DNA of 64,000 nt from JAICNG01 sp035249985 (lineage in GTDB: Bacteria > Gemmatimonadota > Gemmatimonadetes > Gemmatimonadales > Gemmatimonadaceae): assembly GCA_035249985.1 (NCBI GenBank), contig DATFFP010000034.1, positions 1-64,000 on the forward strand, read 5' to 3'. The notes below the pieces were generated by a model. The model was not told the DNA's origin. It made no database searches and was given only the letters and a program-made list of their open reading frames with translations. The translations under genes were made by a program, and so were the position numbers. Numbering within the stretch: the first letter of the stretch is position 1; the number at the start of each line of letters is the position of its first letter. Of this stretch, positions 23,978 through 33,368 are shown in pieces.

Positions 23978-26650
23978 TCAGGCGCCACCCGCAATGAGAC
24001 GTTCGAAGCCGGGGTGACCGCGCAGCGGGCCCCACGAGGGGTCGGCGCGCAGGAGCGCCCGCGAGATGAAGAACCCGTTCGGCTCTTCGAGCACCTCCGC
24101 CAGCCGAGCGACGGCGACGTCGCGGCGCCCGGCCAGGACCTCGAGGTACGCCGTTTGGCAGAGCGCCGCCCCCCGGAGGAAGGCGTTAGGCATGCGTCGC
24201 ACGTCGACGACATAGCGGTCGAGCACGCGCGCGGCCTCGGCGGTACGCCCGCGGTAGGCGAAGGCCTCGGCGAGCATCGCCGGGCGGCTGAACCGCCAAA
24301 GAAGCCGCGTCGAGAGATCCACACCGGGTCGGCGTGAAGGGTCCAGCAAGCCAATGATCGAATCGGCGTGGATGCGCGCCCGATCCAATCGCCCCGCGCG
24401 GGCGTAGTGTCGTAGCTTCATGAAGTGATACAACTCCCGTGTGGTATCCCCGCTTGCGGCGAACCCCTCGAACGTGAGAGTGTCCTTCGCCTGGAGAGCG
24501 GCCGGTGGCAGGACGAGACTCCATAACCCCTGCCCGACATTCGTGTCCGGTATGCGCGCCAGTACCGCCGTGCCGACTGAGGGTCCGGCCCGCTCCAGTA
24601 CGCGCCGGGCGGCTGCGGTGTCGGCGCGCCAGAGCAGATACGACGTGGCCTGCACGGCGTAGGCGATGATGTTCTCGGGACTCAGCGCGATCTCGCGGTC
24701 GCGCGCCTGGATGGCCTGCTCGTACCGGTCAAGCGCGTCGTAGAGCCCGGCGAGATCCGCTGGCGGGTCGGGGGAGCGCGGGTCGAGGCGCTCGGCACGC
24801 TCGAGGGTAGCAACTGCGTCCTCGTATCGGCCGAGCGCCCGCTGCACATGGCTCAGCTGAACGAGGAGCACGGGGTCGGCGGGCGCCTCGCGCACCGCGG
24901 CGCTCGCGGCTGGGAGAGCGTCCTCCAGGCGGCCGACGGCGAGCAGGTACGAGGCGTGGGCACGCTGCGACTCTGCGAGTCCCGGCGCGAGCGCGACGGC
25001 TCGCTCGGCGCTCGAACGTGCCTTGGTCAGCTGCCCTGGGTCGCCGCTGAAGGTGAGAGTGGCGAGGTACGCGCGCGCCAGGGCAGCGTGTGCAGCGGCG
25101 AAGGTTGGGTCGAGGGCGACCGCGCGCTCGAGCTCTGTGACGGCCGCCCGCCGTCCTGGCGCGGAGTACCGCCCGGCGCGAGAGCTGGCGGCGAGCCCGC
25201 GCAGGTAGGCGTCGTACGCGGCGAGGTTCTCGGTGGGCCGTGCGGTCACGGCGCGCCGCTCGCGAGCGAGGAGCGTCACGTCGAGCGCGGCGGCGACGCG
25301 CTCGGCCACGCTCGACTGCATGCGGAAGACGTCCTCGAGCGGCCCCTCGTAGGGCTCCGTCCACACGGTCGACTGGTCGGAGGCTCGCACCAGCTCGGGG
25401 CTCACTCGCACGCGGCCAGCGCCGTTAGGCGTGCGTTCCCACCGGACGGTGCCGGTGAGCAGGTGCGTTGCACCCAGCTCGCGCGCGATCTCGCGCGGAC
25501 CCTTCGTCGTCCCCTTGTACTGCCGCGCACTCGTCCGTCCGATCACGCGCAGCCCGGACACGCCGGCGAGGCGACCCGTCACCTCGTCGGTGAGCCCGTC
25601 GGCGAAGTACGCGTCGCTGGGCGAGCCCAGGTTCTCGAAGGGCAGAACGACCAGGACCGGTGGGGCGGAAGCGGACGTGCGACGGAGTGCGAACGTCGCA
25701 AGCGCGGCGACGATGGCGACCGTGAGCACCACGAGTGCCGCAAGCGCGCGCCGGCGGGGAGCGCTGCCTAACCAGGCAACGGCCGGCGGGGTCCTCGCAC
25801 CAGGCGTCGCGGTGGTGTCGAGCACCCGGATGACCTCGGCGGCGGTCTGAGGCCGGTCGTTGGGGGCCTTCGCGAGGAGGCGCGCGACGAGGGCACCGAG
25901 CGCTGGCGGCACGTCAGGGCGGTGCTCAGCGAGCGGCACTGGAGTCTCAGTGAGATGCGCGACCAGCGTCGCCTGTGGGGGGCGCCCAGCGAACGGATGC
26001 GCTCCCGCAAGTAATTCGTACGCAATGAGGCCGAGCGCATACAGATCGGCGCGATGATCAGTCGCGGGATCGCCCGCCGCCTGCTCGGGCGCCATGTACA
26101 GCGGCGTCCCGAGGACGGTGTTGGTCGCAGTGATGGAGCCCGTTGCGGCGGCCGCCTCCGAAAGCGCTGTAGCGATCCCGAAATCGGCAACGGTCGCATG
26201 GCCACCGGAAAGCAGCACGTTCTCCGGTTTCAGGTCCCGATGCACCACGCCCTGCCCATGCGCATATTCCATGGCATCCGCGAGCTCGCGGATGAGGCGC
26301 AGCGCGTCCGACAATGGAAGCCGTCCCTCTCGCGCGAGCCGCTGACGCAGCGATTCGCCCTCGATGTACGGCATTGTGTAGTAGAGCAGCCGTCCCGTTT
26401 CACCAGCGGTGAATAGCGGCACCACGTGCGGGTGCTGCAGACGGGCGGCGAGCCGGACCTCGCGCTCGAATCGGGAGGCGGACACGGTTGCGGCCATGTC
26501 GGGGTGCAGCACCTTCACGACGACGCGCCGGCCGAGCCGCGCGTCCTGGGCCACGAAGACCCGGCTCATTCCGCCACCGCCGAGCTCGCGCTCGAGCGTG
26601 TAGTTGACGCCGAGCGTCGTCTGTAGCTGCTCGCGCAGGTCGGTGCTCAC
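23978..26650 (-). CDS. Membrane Ser/Thr protein kinase with TolB-like and TPR region
   Basis: 890 residues. Kinase: GGGGMS loop, Lys46, Glu64, HRDLKPEN (137-144), DFG (156-158) and APEQ (187-190), all intact, so it should be active. One membrane helix lies near 305-325. Outside it is a TolB-N-like region (FADGLTDEVTGRLAGV) that is often fused to such kinases, then many TPR repeats to the C-terminus. This architecture is common in Gemmatimonadota and Acidobacteriota. It probably senses envelope or substrate signals through the TPR part. Confidence 0.93.
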   Translation of the reverse strand: MSTDLREQLQTTLGVNYTLERELGGGGMSRVFVAQDARLGRRVVVKVLHPDMAATVSASRFEREVRLAARLQHPHVVPLFTAGETGRLLYYTMPYIEGESLRQRLAREGRLPLSDALRLIRELADAMEYAHGQGVVHRDLKPENVLLSGGHATVADFGIATALSEAAAATGSITATNTVLGTPLYMAPEQAAGDPATDHRADLYALGLIAYELLAGAHPFAGRPPQATLVAHLTETPVPLAEHRPDVPPALGALVARLLAKAPNDRPQTAAEVIRVLDTTATPGARTPPAVAWLGSAPRRRALAALVVLTVAIVAALATFALRRTSASAPPVLVVLPFENLGSPSDAYFADGLTDEVTGRLAGVSGLRVIGRTSARQYKGTTKGPREIARELGATHLLTGTVRWERTPNGAGRVRVSPELVRASDQSTVWTEPYEGPLEDVFRMQSSVAERVAAALDVTLLARERRAVTARPTENLAAYDAYLRGLAASSRAGRYSAPGRRAAVTELERAVALDPTFAAAHAALARAYLATLTFSGDPGQLTKARSSAERAVALAPGLAESQRAHASYLLAVGRLEDALPAASAAVREAPADPVLLVQLSHVQRALGRYEDAVATLERAERLDPRSPDPPADLAGLYDALDRYEQAIQARDREIALSPENIIAYAVQATSYLLWRADTAAARRVLERAGPSVGTAVLARIPDTNVGQGLWSLVLPPAALQAKDTLTFEGFAASGDTTRELYHFMKLRHYARAGRLDRARIHADSIIGLLDPSRRPGVDLSTRLLWRFSRPAMLAEAFAYRGRTAEAARVLDRYVVDVRRMPNAFLRGAALCQTAYLEVLAGRRDVAVARLAEVLEEPNGFFISRALLRADPSWGPLRGHPGFERLIAGGA

Positions 26651-26770
26651 CAGTGGCCGCGCCTGAAGTCGACCGCGCGAACATAGAGCGTGAGCCTAGA
26701 AAAGGCTAACTTCGGCACTGCCCACGCCCATGACTCCCCACCGCCGCGAGTCGGCTACTGGCGGTGCTCC

Positions 26771-27055
26771 CTATCGCCTCGGACTTCGGCATGGTTCGTC
26801 GTCGGCATAACGCTGCGCCCACCTGCGCACCAGCGCGACAGGGGTAAATGTGATGGCTACCGCATAAACATCGTGCTCGTCAGGTGCAATCGTCAGGCGG
26901 CCCAAACGCTCGGCCTGCTCGGGCGGAAGGCGCGCGGGCTCGGAGCGCAAACTCGTGCCCTTATCCGCGTCTCGGAACTCGAAGCGAAATCCATGCGGCG
27001 TGAGCGCCGGGGCGAGGATCTCGACTCCTTGTTGCAGCGTGGCGGAAACGTCCAT
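26771..27055 (-). CDS. Truncated cassette gene reading through an attC-like site
   Basis: 94 residues from ATG 27055, which is 24 bases after the presumed core site of attC-b, the usual cassette spacing. The first half (GVEILAPALTPHGFRFEFRD) looks like a real soluble protein. From about residue 52 on, the codons are those of the degenerate attC-a site, so the natural C-terminus seems to have been lost and the frame now runs through the recombination site. Confidence 0.5.
   Translation of the reverse strand: MDVSATLQQGVEILAPALTPHGFRFEFRDADKGTSLRSEPARLPPEQAERLGRLTIAPDEHDVYAVAITFTPVALVRRWAQRYADDEPCRSPRR
26805..26898 (-). other. attC-like site a (degenerate, 94 bases)
   Basis: Read on the minus strand it begins GCCTGAC, then TTGCACCTGACGAGC, and ends GCGCAGGTGGGCGCAG followed by GTTATGC. 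Box order and the GTAGCCATCAC core match attC-d, but about 40 bases of the middle are gone. Confidence 0.6.
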
Positions 27056-27078
27056 AAAAGAAAATGTCAGCGAAACTG

Positions 27079-27213
27079 CAGAACGCCTCGGCTCAAGTGC
27101 AGGCGGCTTCTCAGACGGCGTGCCAAGCCGCGCCGGCGCAGTCGCGCTTCAAGGAAGGTCAGACGTGATAAATACCTTGGGACATCGCGCCCGCCAGGGG
27201 CAACTAGTCATGC
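27079..27213 (-). other. attC-like site b (135 bases)
   Basis: On the minus strand: GCATGAC, a GATGTCCCAAGGTATTTATC core, a GCCGCCTGCACTTGAGCC arm, and GTTCTGC at the end. It is the same length as site c and shares its internal sequence. The stop codon (TGA) of the membrane protein gene lies inside the first box, as is typical of gene cassettes. Confidence 0.75.
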
Positions 27214-27891
27214 GGACGCAAGGGGATGCCGTGGGGCAAGGTTTCCTCGTGCGCCCCACCAGACCGCCCACAATGTGATAATGATCTGCGCGAAGATAAT
27301 CGTGACAAGGACCAGTGGCCGACCAGCGAGCCATTCCTCGGGGCCGGGGATGGCGGCGAAGAAGAGCGACAGGTTCGCGAGATTGAAGCCCACAATAATG
27401 GCAAGCAAGGCGCGACTACCGCGGAAGACGCGCCAGCAGAAAATCCCGTAGCCCAATTCAAGCAGAAAGGCGAGCGCGGGCATACGCTCGTACAGGAAGG
27501 TTCCGTACTTCGGCGCCTCTGGAGAGGGCCAGAGTGGGATATCGCCGTTGTGCGTCGCGAGATCGAGCACGATATGCGAGATGATACCCAGTGCCACCAA
27601 GGCGCCGAGACGCGGTCGACCAGCGAGCGCGCCCACGGCCCAGGCGAGGAGGGCGGCGCCCAAGACCGTGAGCACCGAATGTGAGAAAGGCATGTACGCG
27701 AGGTGTATGTCACCAAGATCACGCACGATGGCGTCGGTGGTCGTGCGCTCGACTCTCAGGTAGTGCAGGACTACCCACGCGAGCTCGACGGCCTGGACGG
27801 AGAGCAGCAGCGGAACGAACGGGACTGAAGGATCCCGACGCTGGAGCAGAAGGGCCGTTGCGGCGTGATTGATCGCGAACATGGCGTTCAA
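27208..27891 (-). CDS. Cassette membrane protein, DUF457/YdjM-like
   Basis: 227 residues from ATG 27891 (ATG 27882 is possible). Six to seven hydrophobic helices; HSVLTVLGAALLAW and ISHIVLDLATHNGDIPL carry the His and Asp residues of the DUF457/YdjM membrane metal-dependent hydrolase family. It sits between attC-like sites c and b, 53 bases after one core and with its stop inside the other, so it is a single-gene cassette. Confidence 0.78.
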   Translation of the reverse strand: MNAMFAINHAATALLLQRRDPSVPFVPLLLSVQAVELAWVVLHYLRVERTTTDAIVRDLGDIHLAYMPFSHSVLTVLGAALLAWAVGALAGRPRLGALVALGIISHIVLDLATHNGDIPLWPSPEAPKYGTFLYERMPALAFLLELGYGIFCWRVFRGSRALLAIIVGFNLANLSLFFAAIPGPEEWLAGRPLVLVTIIFAQIIITLWAVWWGARGNLAPRHPLASA

Positions 27892-27943
27892 GGCGAGAGG
27901 ATCTCTCTGTCAGGCGCCCTTCCATATGGCAGACTCCGCGTCC

Positions 27944-28078
27944 GCATAACGCCGCGTTCACCTGCAGGCGGCTTTCGGAAGGTGGGTAAACGGCCGCCGT
28001 CGTCGTTGCACTTCAGGGGGATCCAAGGCGATGAATACCTTGGACATCGCGCCTGACGGGTCCACCAACTAGTTAGGC
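27944..28078 (-). other. attC-like site c (135 bases, best preserved)
   Basis: On the minus strand it starts GCCTAAC and ends GCGGCGTTATGC, so the outer boxes are complementary with one mismatch. CAGGCG near the 5' side pairs with CGCCTG near the 3' side. The core GATGTCCAAGGTATTCATCG is shared with sites b and d. The structure is that of a long integron attC. Confidence 0.8.
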
Positions 28079-28148
28079 GACATGCTGCGCGATCTCGGCA
28101 ATCGTCGAGCGTATCGCCGCAATGCGGACCCCATGCACGCTCGTTCGA

Positions 28149-28814
28149 CTAATTGACCAGTGCAAGGGTAAATCCGTCGTGGCCCTTGGAGCCAACGGTC
28201 TGAAGTGTCGTCGCGTCCACGCGGCGGTCGAGTGCCAGCATTTGATGGAAACGCCGGACGCCACCCACGCTGGCATCCTCACTGTTTGAATCCAACACGG
28301 CACCTTCGCGCACCACGTTATCGACGATGATGAGGGTTCCCGGTCGCGAGAGGCCAAGTACGGCCTCGAAGTACTCCGGGATGCGTTTCTTGTCGGCATC
28401 GATAAACACCAGGTCGAATGGCTTTGGGCCTTCGCGCGTGAGACGCACGAGTGCGGCAAGCGCGTCCTCCTCGCGCACTTCGACGATTCCGGTCACATCG
28501 GCCAGCGCTACGTTGTGGCGAGCCACGGCAGCGTGTTTCGGATCTGATTCGACCGTGATCAGGCGACCGTCGCCGGGGAGCGCTCGAGCGAGCCAGATGG
28601 CGGAGTAGCCCGCCAGCGTTCCCAGCTCGAGTACACAACGCGCTTTCTGGAGTCTGGCTAACAGGTGGAGAAACATCCCCTGATTGGGCGCGACGCTGAT
28701 GGGCGGTAGATCCGCCTCAGCCGCGTGCTGTAAAACGGCATCAAGCGTGGCGTCTGGTCGCAGTACGTGCGCAGCGATGTACTCGTCGATGGCGTTCCAC
28801 AGTGCTTGGGTCAT
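28149..28814 (-). CDS. SAM-dependent O-methyltransferase (family 3)
   Basis: 221 residues from ATG 28814; a TTG at 28835 is less likely. VLELGTLAGYSAIWLA is the SAM-binding motif, DLVFIDADK the metal/catalytic motif, and IIVDNVVREGAV the third. This is the catechol/caffeoyl-CoA-type O-methyltransferase fold, cation dependent, acting on small phenolic or catechol-like molecules. It is a gene cassette between attC-like sites d and c. Confidence 0.93.
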   Translation of the reverse strand: MTQALWNAIDEYIAAHVLRPDATLDAVLQHAAEADLPPISVAPNQGMFLHLLARLQKARCVLELGTLAGYSAIWLARALPGDGRLITVESDPKHAAVARHNVALADVTGIVEVREEDALAALVRLTREGPKPFDLVFIDADKKRIPEYFEAVLGLSRPGTLIIVDNVVREGAVLDSNSEDASVGGVRRFHQMLALDRRVDATTLQTVGSKGHDGFTLALVN

Positions 28815-28929
28815 GGCGATGGTATGTCGGGCCAAGGCAGCATTCTACCTGCGCGTTCCTCCCTTGAGGCGAGGCGAAAGACGACGTTCGCGCTGACGCG
28901 CGATATGCGCTACCGGGAAACTTGTTGCC

Positions 28930-29062
28930 GCATTACGCCGCGTTCACCTGCAGCGATTTTCCCGAGGCGCCCTGAAAGCGCGCCGTGCAGTGCACTTCAA
29001 GGAGCTCAGACGTGATGGCTACCTTGGACATCACGCCTGACAGGTGGAGCAGCGAGTTCTGC
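28930..29062 (-). other. attC-like site d (133 bases)
   Basis: On the minus strand: GCAGAAC, CTGCTCCACCTGTCAGGCG, a GATGTCCAAGGTAGCCATC core, TGCAGGTGAACGCGGC and GTAATGC. The arms CACCTGTCAGGCG and TCGCTGCAGGTG are complementary with extrahelical bases, as in attC sites. It lies upstream of the O-methyltransferase gene. Confidence 0.75.
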
Positions 29063-29370
29063 GGCGGGTCGGGATCATCCAGAGTTAGCGAATCGGCGAC
29101 TGGAAGCGCAGACCTGTGCGCAGGACGAGAGATCCCGCGGGCTGCGGACTGCTGCAAAAAGCAATCCGGCTACGAAGACGAAATGATCAATGAAGAAGCC
29201 GATTCCGTCATGTTGCCGATGGCAGGATGCGTCAACGCGCGACACCCCAATTCGCGCACGGTTGCAACGTGCGGGTTCCGCAGCAAGCGCGGAACGTCAC
29301 AGCGCGTCTTGACCCGGGCGGCGGTCCCGATGGGTCGGTTGCCGCCCACCGTTCGTGATTGCTAGGCGGC
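29063..29370. other. 308-base non-coding stretch next to attC-like site d
   Basis: No reading frame is convincing. At the right end, GCCTAGC on the minus strand follows the DUF1080 stop at once, like the first box of an attC, but no matching second half could be found. Otherwise nothing is seen. Confidence 0.4.
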
Positions 29371-30318
29371 TCAGGACTTGGGAACGCTCACGGTGATGTT
29401 CTTGAACTCCACGCGTTGCTCCTCGCCTTGGAGCATGATCGGGCCCGGGGCGCTCTCGTCGCCATCGATGGCACTTCCCGTCGTACCGGGGATGATCTGA
29501 TCCGTAATCACGGGTCGGCCGTTCACGACAACCCAGATACGCCGTCCCACCAGCGTGATGTCGATCGACTGCCAGACGTCGGGCCGCAGTGCGGCGTTCT
29601 CGCTCGGCACCAGGAACTTATGCACCGCGCCGGTGGTGCTGTGGAATGGGATGGAATCGCCGCCTTCCTTCAGGATCACCCAGTAACGTCCGCGGGGGAA
29701 GATTCCACTCGAAGCACCCTTCGGCAGTCGGAACTCGGCGTGAAGCTTCAGGTCCTGGAACTTCTCGACCGTCATGAGATTCGCGCCTTCCACACCATCG
29801 TTGACGAGAGCGCCGTCGCGCACAACCCAAAAGTTTGGTAGCGACCGCTTGGTGGGCGCGGGAATCCAGCCCGTCAAGTCCTTGCCATTGAAGAGAGGCT
29901 TCGGAGCCGTCCATGCTCGCGGAATCGGGCGTCGCAGAATGGGGGCACGCTTGCCAACGAAGTTCCAGTGAAGCCCCGTGGGCCCTGAGGCAGACCCGAC
30001 GAGCGAGTCTCCTTGCACCCGCATCTCGAAGAGGAGGTCGCCCGACGTATCCCATTCGCTGGGAATGGTGAACCGCGCGACTCCACCGGCCCACTCGACG
30101 CTCGAGATCGGCCGTGCACCGCCGATGAGGCCCACGAAGCGTCCAACCAGAGCTCGATACCCCGAGCGTTCAACCTCGAGCCACATTGTGAACACGTCGC
30201 GCGGGTTCATCACCCGCAGGTTCCAGCGTCCGACAATGGGGATGGGCTGCTCCTGCGCGGCGACGCCGCGCGGAATGCTGAGAACGGCGAGAGCGATGAC
30301 GATGCGGCTCATCTGCAT
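29371..30318 (-). CDS. DUF1080 / 3-keto-disaccharide hydrolase-like secreted protein
   Basis: 315 residues from ATG 30318 (or 30312), with a signal peptide ending in Gly-Val-Ala-Ala-Gln. A 100-residue N-terminal beta domain precedes the DUF1080 jelly roll, recognised by PLFNGKDLTGWI and the terminal GPIMLQGEEQRVEFKNI. Family members bind or cleave glycosides, some acting on 3-keto sugars. It lies in the same direction as the cassette array. Confidence 0.88.
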   Translation of the reverse strand: MQMSRIVIALAVLSIPRGVAAQEQPIPIVGRWNLRVMNPRDVFTMWLEVERSGYRALVGRFVGLIGGARPISSVEWAGGVARFTIPSEWDTSGDLLFEMRVQGDSLVGSASGPTGLHWNFVGKRAPILRRPIPRAWTAPKPLFNGKDLTGWIPAPTKRSLPNFWVVRDGALVNDGVEGANLMTVEKFQDLKLHAEFRLPKGASSGIFPRGRYWVILKEGGDSIPFHSTTGAVHKFLVPSENAALRPDVWQSIDITLVGRRIWVVVNGRPVITDQIIPGTTGSAIDGDESAPGPIMLQGEEQRVEFKNITVSVPKS

Positions 30319-30408
30319 TGGCGACTCCGAAAGCGGACTCGCCAACTTCAACTGAGCGCTGGTCTTGTCCAGTGCTGCGCGACGAATGCGCCATCTTTTG
30401 CGACGAAA

Positions 30409-31281
30409 TTACAGGGGGATGCGCTTGGCGAGGCGATCGCGATAGCGCGCGCCCGTGGTGACCTTCGTCCCGTCGCGCAGGATAACCACGAAGTTTCCGC
30501 GGAACCAACGCTGTACTTCCCTGATCGCGGACAGGTTCACGATGGCGGAGCGGCTGATGCGGACGAATTGGCCGGGCAGGCGCTGTTCGAGGGCGGAGAT
30601 CGGCTCCCGGATGCGTTGCTGCTTCTGTGCGGTGTGGACGACGACGTAATCGCCATCGGCCTCGACCCACGCGATGTCACCGGGATCGACGAGCCAGACG
30701 CGATCGGCGGACTTGAGCGCGATCGGCCCCGCAGCGATGACCGGCGATGGATCTGGTGCCGCCGAAGGAATCGCGGCGGCAGGCCCCGGGAGCGCGATAA
30801 TCGGCGGAGGTGGGGACGCTTGCCTCGTCGCGTAATACGTCGCGACAATGACCCAGACCACCAGCACACTCACCATCGCGCGATTCCGCAGTTGATCCAT
30901 GATGTGCCAACCTGGATCGACCGGAATCGGATTCGGGAACGACCACCACCAGCCGAGCGCGAACGAGGAAGCGACGGTATGCAGTGCGATCACGAGCACC
31001 GCGAGCGCTGCGTATCGGACAATGCGTCGGCGTTTCGTCATTTCTGCGGACGCGACCTGATCCAGTACGAATACGAGGATCGGCGCGATGAGTGCCCAGG
31101 CATACCACGGAATCATCGCCGGCTGCAGGTATTCCGCGTCCCAGAACGGTGGCTTCTCCGGGTCGCGCCAGGCCACCCATCGCTGCCACGCCATGGTGAG
31201 ACCGAGCAGGCCCGCGCCGCAAAAGCACACGAGCCATGTGCGTGCGGTGGGGGTTCGTGCAGTTCGCGTTCCGCGTGACAT
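30409..31281 (-). CDS. Membrane-bound LytTR-type transcription regulator
   Basis: About 290 residues from ATG 31281 (a GTG precedes it). Four N-terminal membrane helices are followed by a proline-rich linker and a C-terminal LytTR DNA-binding domain (DIAWVEADGDYVVVHT, FVRISRSAIVNLSAI). No receiver domain or kinase is visible, so a membrane signal may be transmitted directly to DNA binding. The start lies at the edge of a half attC-like site. Confidence 0.88.
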   Translation of the reverse strand: MSRGTRTARTPTARTWLVCFCGAGLLGLTMAWQRWVAWRDPEKPPFWDAEYLQPAMIPWYAWALIAPILVFVLDQVASAEMTKRRRIVRYAALAVLVIALHTVASSFALGWWWSFPNPIPVDPGWHIMDQLRNRAMVSVLVVWVIVATYYATRQASPPPPIIALPGPAAAIPSAAPDPSPVIAAGPIALKSADRVWLVDPGDIAWVEADGDYVVVHTAQKQQRIREPISALEQRLPGQFVRISRSAIVNLSAIREVQRWFRGNFVVILRDGTKVTTGARYRDRLAKRIPL

Positions 31282-31361
31282 CACAGCTCAAAGCCTCGCC
31301 CCAAGGTGATCAAACGCGATGGCTTCCTTAGGCATCCCGCCTGACAGGTGCAACAGCTAGT
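31282..31361 (-). other. Half attC-like site e
   Basis: On the minus strand: CTGTTGCACCTGTCAGGCGG, then GATGCCTAAGGAAGCCATCGC and TCACCTTGGGGCG, matching the first half of site d. The second half is missing and the LytTR gene begins instead. A short frame ending at 31357 (TAG, last residues FTRRD) stops inside the first box and may be the tail of a lost cassette gene. Confidence 0.55.
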
Positions 31362-31536
31362 CGCGGCGCGTGAAACCATTGTGAGAATATTTCAGTCTCG
31401 GCAAGAGCTCCCGCAGCATCCTCAGCGTCAGTGACGGTGAAAACAATGCGGCCCCAATGGAAGGGCTCGTTAAATGACCTTGGTGTGGCCGCGCTGATAC
31501 GCGACGCGCGCGTCCGTCCTCTCGAATCGGCAAAGG

Positions 31537-33363
31537 CTAACGCGGGGGGGTAGCGATTGCCGGGATGATTTGACGTCCAACGAAAGCGTCTTCCCAGCGT
31601 GTCCAGATCCAGCCCTGCCGGAAATTGGCGCCGGTGAAGACCACGACGAGCTGGTGTTCGGGGGCCACCATCAGGATCTGACCACCATTGCCACCGGCGG
31701 AGTAGTGGCTGCGGCCGAGATGCCAGGCGTAACCGTCGGCGCCGCCACCACCGTAGCTGTTGCCAAAATCCTCGGCGCTGAGGCCGGTGGTCTTCTCGGA
31801 GATCTGAATCTGTGGCTGCGTGGATTCCTTTACCCAGGATGAATCCACGATGCGGCGCCCGTTCCAGACACCGCCATCGAGGTATGCTTGCCCGATTTTG
31901 AGAAAATCCCGGGAACGGAGTCTCGAGCCACCCGCGAGGTAGCCCTCGTCCGTCGGCATGAGGTTCCAGTGGTAGAGGCCGAACTGAAGCGGTCGTGCGA
32001 CCGTGCGGTCGAAGAGCTCTGGAAGCCAAGTGCGCGTGCCATGCGTAAGTGCCGCCCCCATGAGGCTCATGGTCGCCGAGCAGTAGGCGTACCGCGTACC
32101 CGGTGGATGCGCCATCGGCAGGTCGAGCGTGTACTTCCACCAGTCACCCTTCACATTGTCGAGCTTGTCCTCGTTGCCGGGTGAGTTCTCGTCGTTATCA
32201 TTGCAGGCCAGCCCCGAGCTGTGTGTCATCAGATGCGCGAGCGTAATCTCTGCCTTTCGCGGATCTGGATTGGCGAAGGGCCCGAGCCCGGCGAGCAACT
32301 CGTACGCCTTCGTTTGCGGAGACAGTGGCGCGCCGTTCCGCATCGCTCCGCCCAGCATGACCGACGCGAATGTCTTTCCGGCGGAGCGCAGATCGTGTGG
32401 CGTGTCGCGGTCGTAACCGTAGAAGTACTCCTCCAGAACCAGCTTGCCCTTGTGCGCGACGAGCAGGGAATGGATCAGGGGCGCGCCGCGTAAGGCAGGG
32501 TTGGTGTCGATGATCTGCTGGACCATGCGCGTAAGCGCAGCCTCATCGATGCCGACGTCGCGGGCGCGCGCCGTCGTCCAGCCGTCGGCGAGCATGGGAG
32601 GCTGGCGGTACACATACCGAGAACGTCCAGGCGGGCGGGGAAAGAAGTTCGCCGCCTCGGCCGGCGATTTGCGCTCCAAGGTGAGCACGGTCCCCACGTC
32701 ATCCCAGAACAAGCGCAGCGCATCGGGCGAGCGGAGGCGCACGGCCGCATGCCGTATCTCCGGCTGATTCTCGTCGAACTTCAAGGTGAGGAACACGGAA
32801 TCGGCGCGCTGCGAGACGTGATACAGCGAAGCGCCGCCGATTGAATTGAAATCGTGATTGCGGAATGCGCCAACGAGCTGTCCGGCCGTATCGCGATAGA
32901 TCTTGAGGTACAGTGTGAAGCTCTCGGGGACCTGTCGCACTGTGCCGCGCCACCTGCCCGGTCCCACCGCAGGCAGCACCAGCTTCGTCGCGAATGGTTG
33001 ACGGTAGCCTACTCGGCTGGGACGTTCGGGGGTCGCGCTGGATGGTTGGAGCCAGTAACCGGAGAGGTCGCCGTTCTTGCTCAGCACTCCGCGAAACCGG
33101 CCTGCGCCAAAGTCGATGTGGACGCTGTCGCCTCGAGCCACCGGGCGCGATCGTGCATCCGCCAGTGAAGCCTGCCACGAGTCTCCGCGGCGCTCGACAA
33201 GCAGCTCGCCCGGTGACGCCGGCCGGAATCGTGAGTGGCTGACCCAGATACCGGTCAGGCTGTCCCCAGCCGTCTGGCCATGGATCACAGGCGCGACAAC
33301 AGCGAGCATGGCACAGCAGGCGCCCGCTACTCCGACGATCCTCGTATGAGGTGCGTGCGTCAT
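31537..33363 (-). CDS. Secreted beta-lactamase-family serine hydrolase with N-terminal beta domain
   Basis: 608 residues from ATG 33363 with GAGG seven bases upstream. A signal peptide (AVVAPVIHG) is followed by about 240 residues of beta-rich sequence, then the serine hydrolase: SAGK as SxxK, YCSA in the YxN position and a GGNGGQ box in place of KTG. It is a probable esterase or peptidase of the cell envelope. The stop overlaps a CGTTAGCC sequence. Confidence 0.88.
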   Translation of the reverse strand: MTHAPHTRIVGVAGACCAMLAVVAPVIHGQTAGDSLTGIWVSHSRFRPASPGELLVERRGDSWQASLADARSRPVARGDSVHIDFGAGRFRGVLSKNGDLSGYWLQPSSATPERPSRVGYRQPFATKLVLPAVGPGRWRGTVRQVPESFTLYLKIYRDTAGQLVGAFRNHDFNSIGGASLYHVSQRADSVFLTLKFDENQPEIRHAAVRLRSPDALRLFWDDVGTVLTLERKSPAEAANFFPRPPGRSRYVYRQPPMLADGWTTARARDVGIDEAALTRMVQQIIDTNPALRGAPLIHSLLVAHKGKLVLEEYFYGYDRDTPHDLRSAGKTFASVMLGGAMRNGAPLSPQTKAYELLAGLGPFANPDPRKAEITLAHLMTHSSGLACNDNDENSPGNEDKLDNVKGDWWKYTLDLPMAHPPGTRYAYCSATMSLMGAALTHGTRTWLPELFDRTVARPLQFGLYHWNLMPTDEGYLAGGSRLRSRDFLKIGQAYLDGGVWNGRRIVDSSWVKESTQPQIQISEKTTGLSAEDFGNSYGGGGADGYAWHLGRSHYSAGGNGGQILMVAPEHQLVVVFTGANFRQGWIWTRWEDAFVGRQIIPAIATPPR

Positions 33364-33368
33364 GGTTT

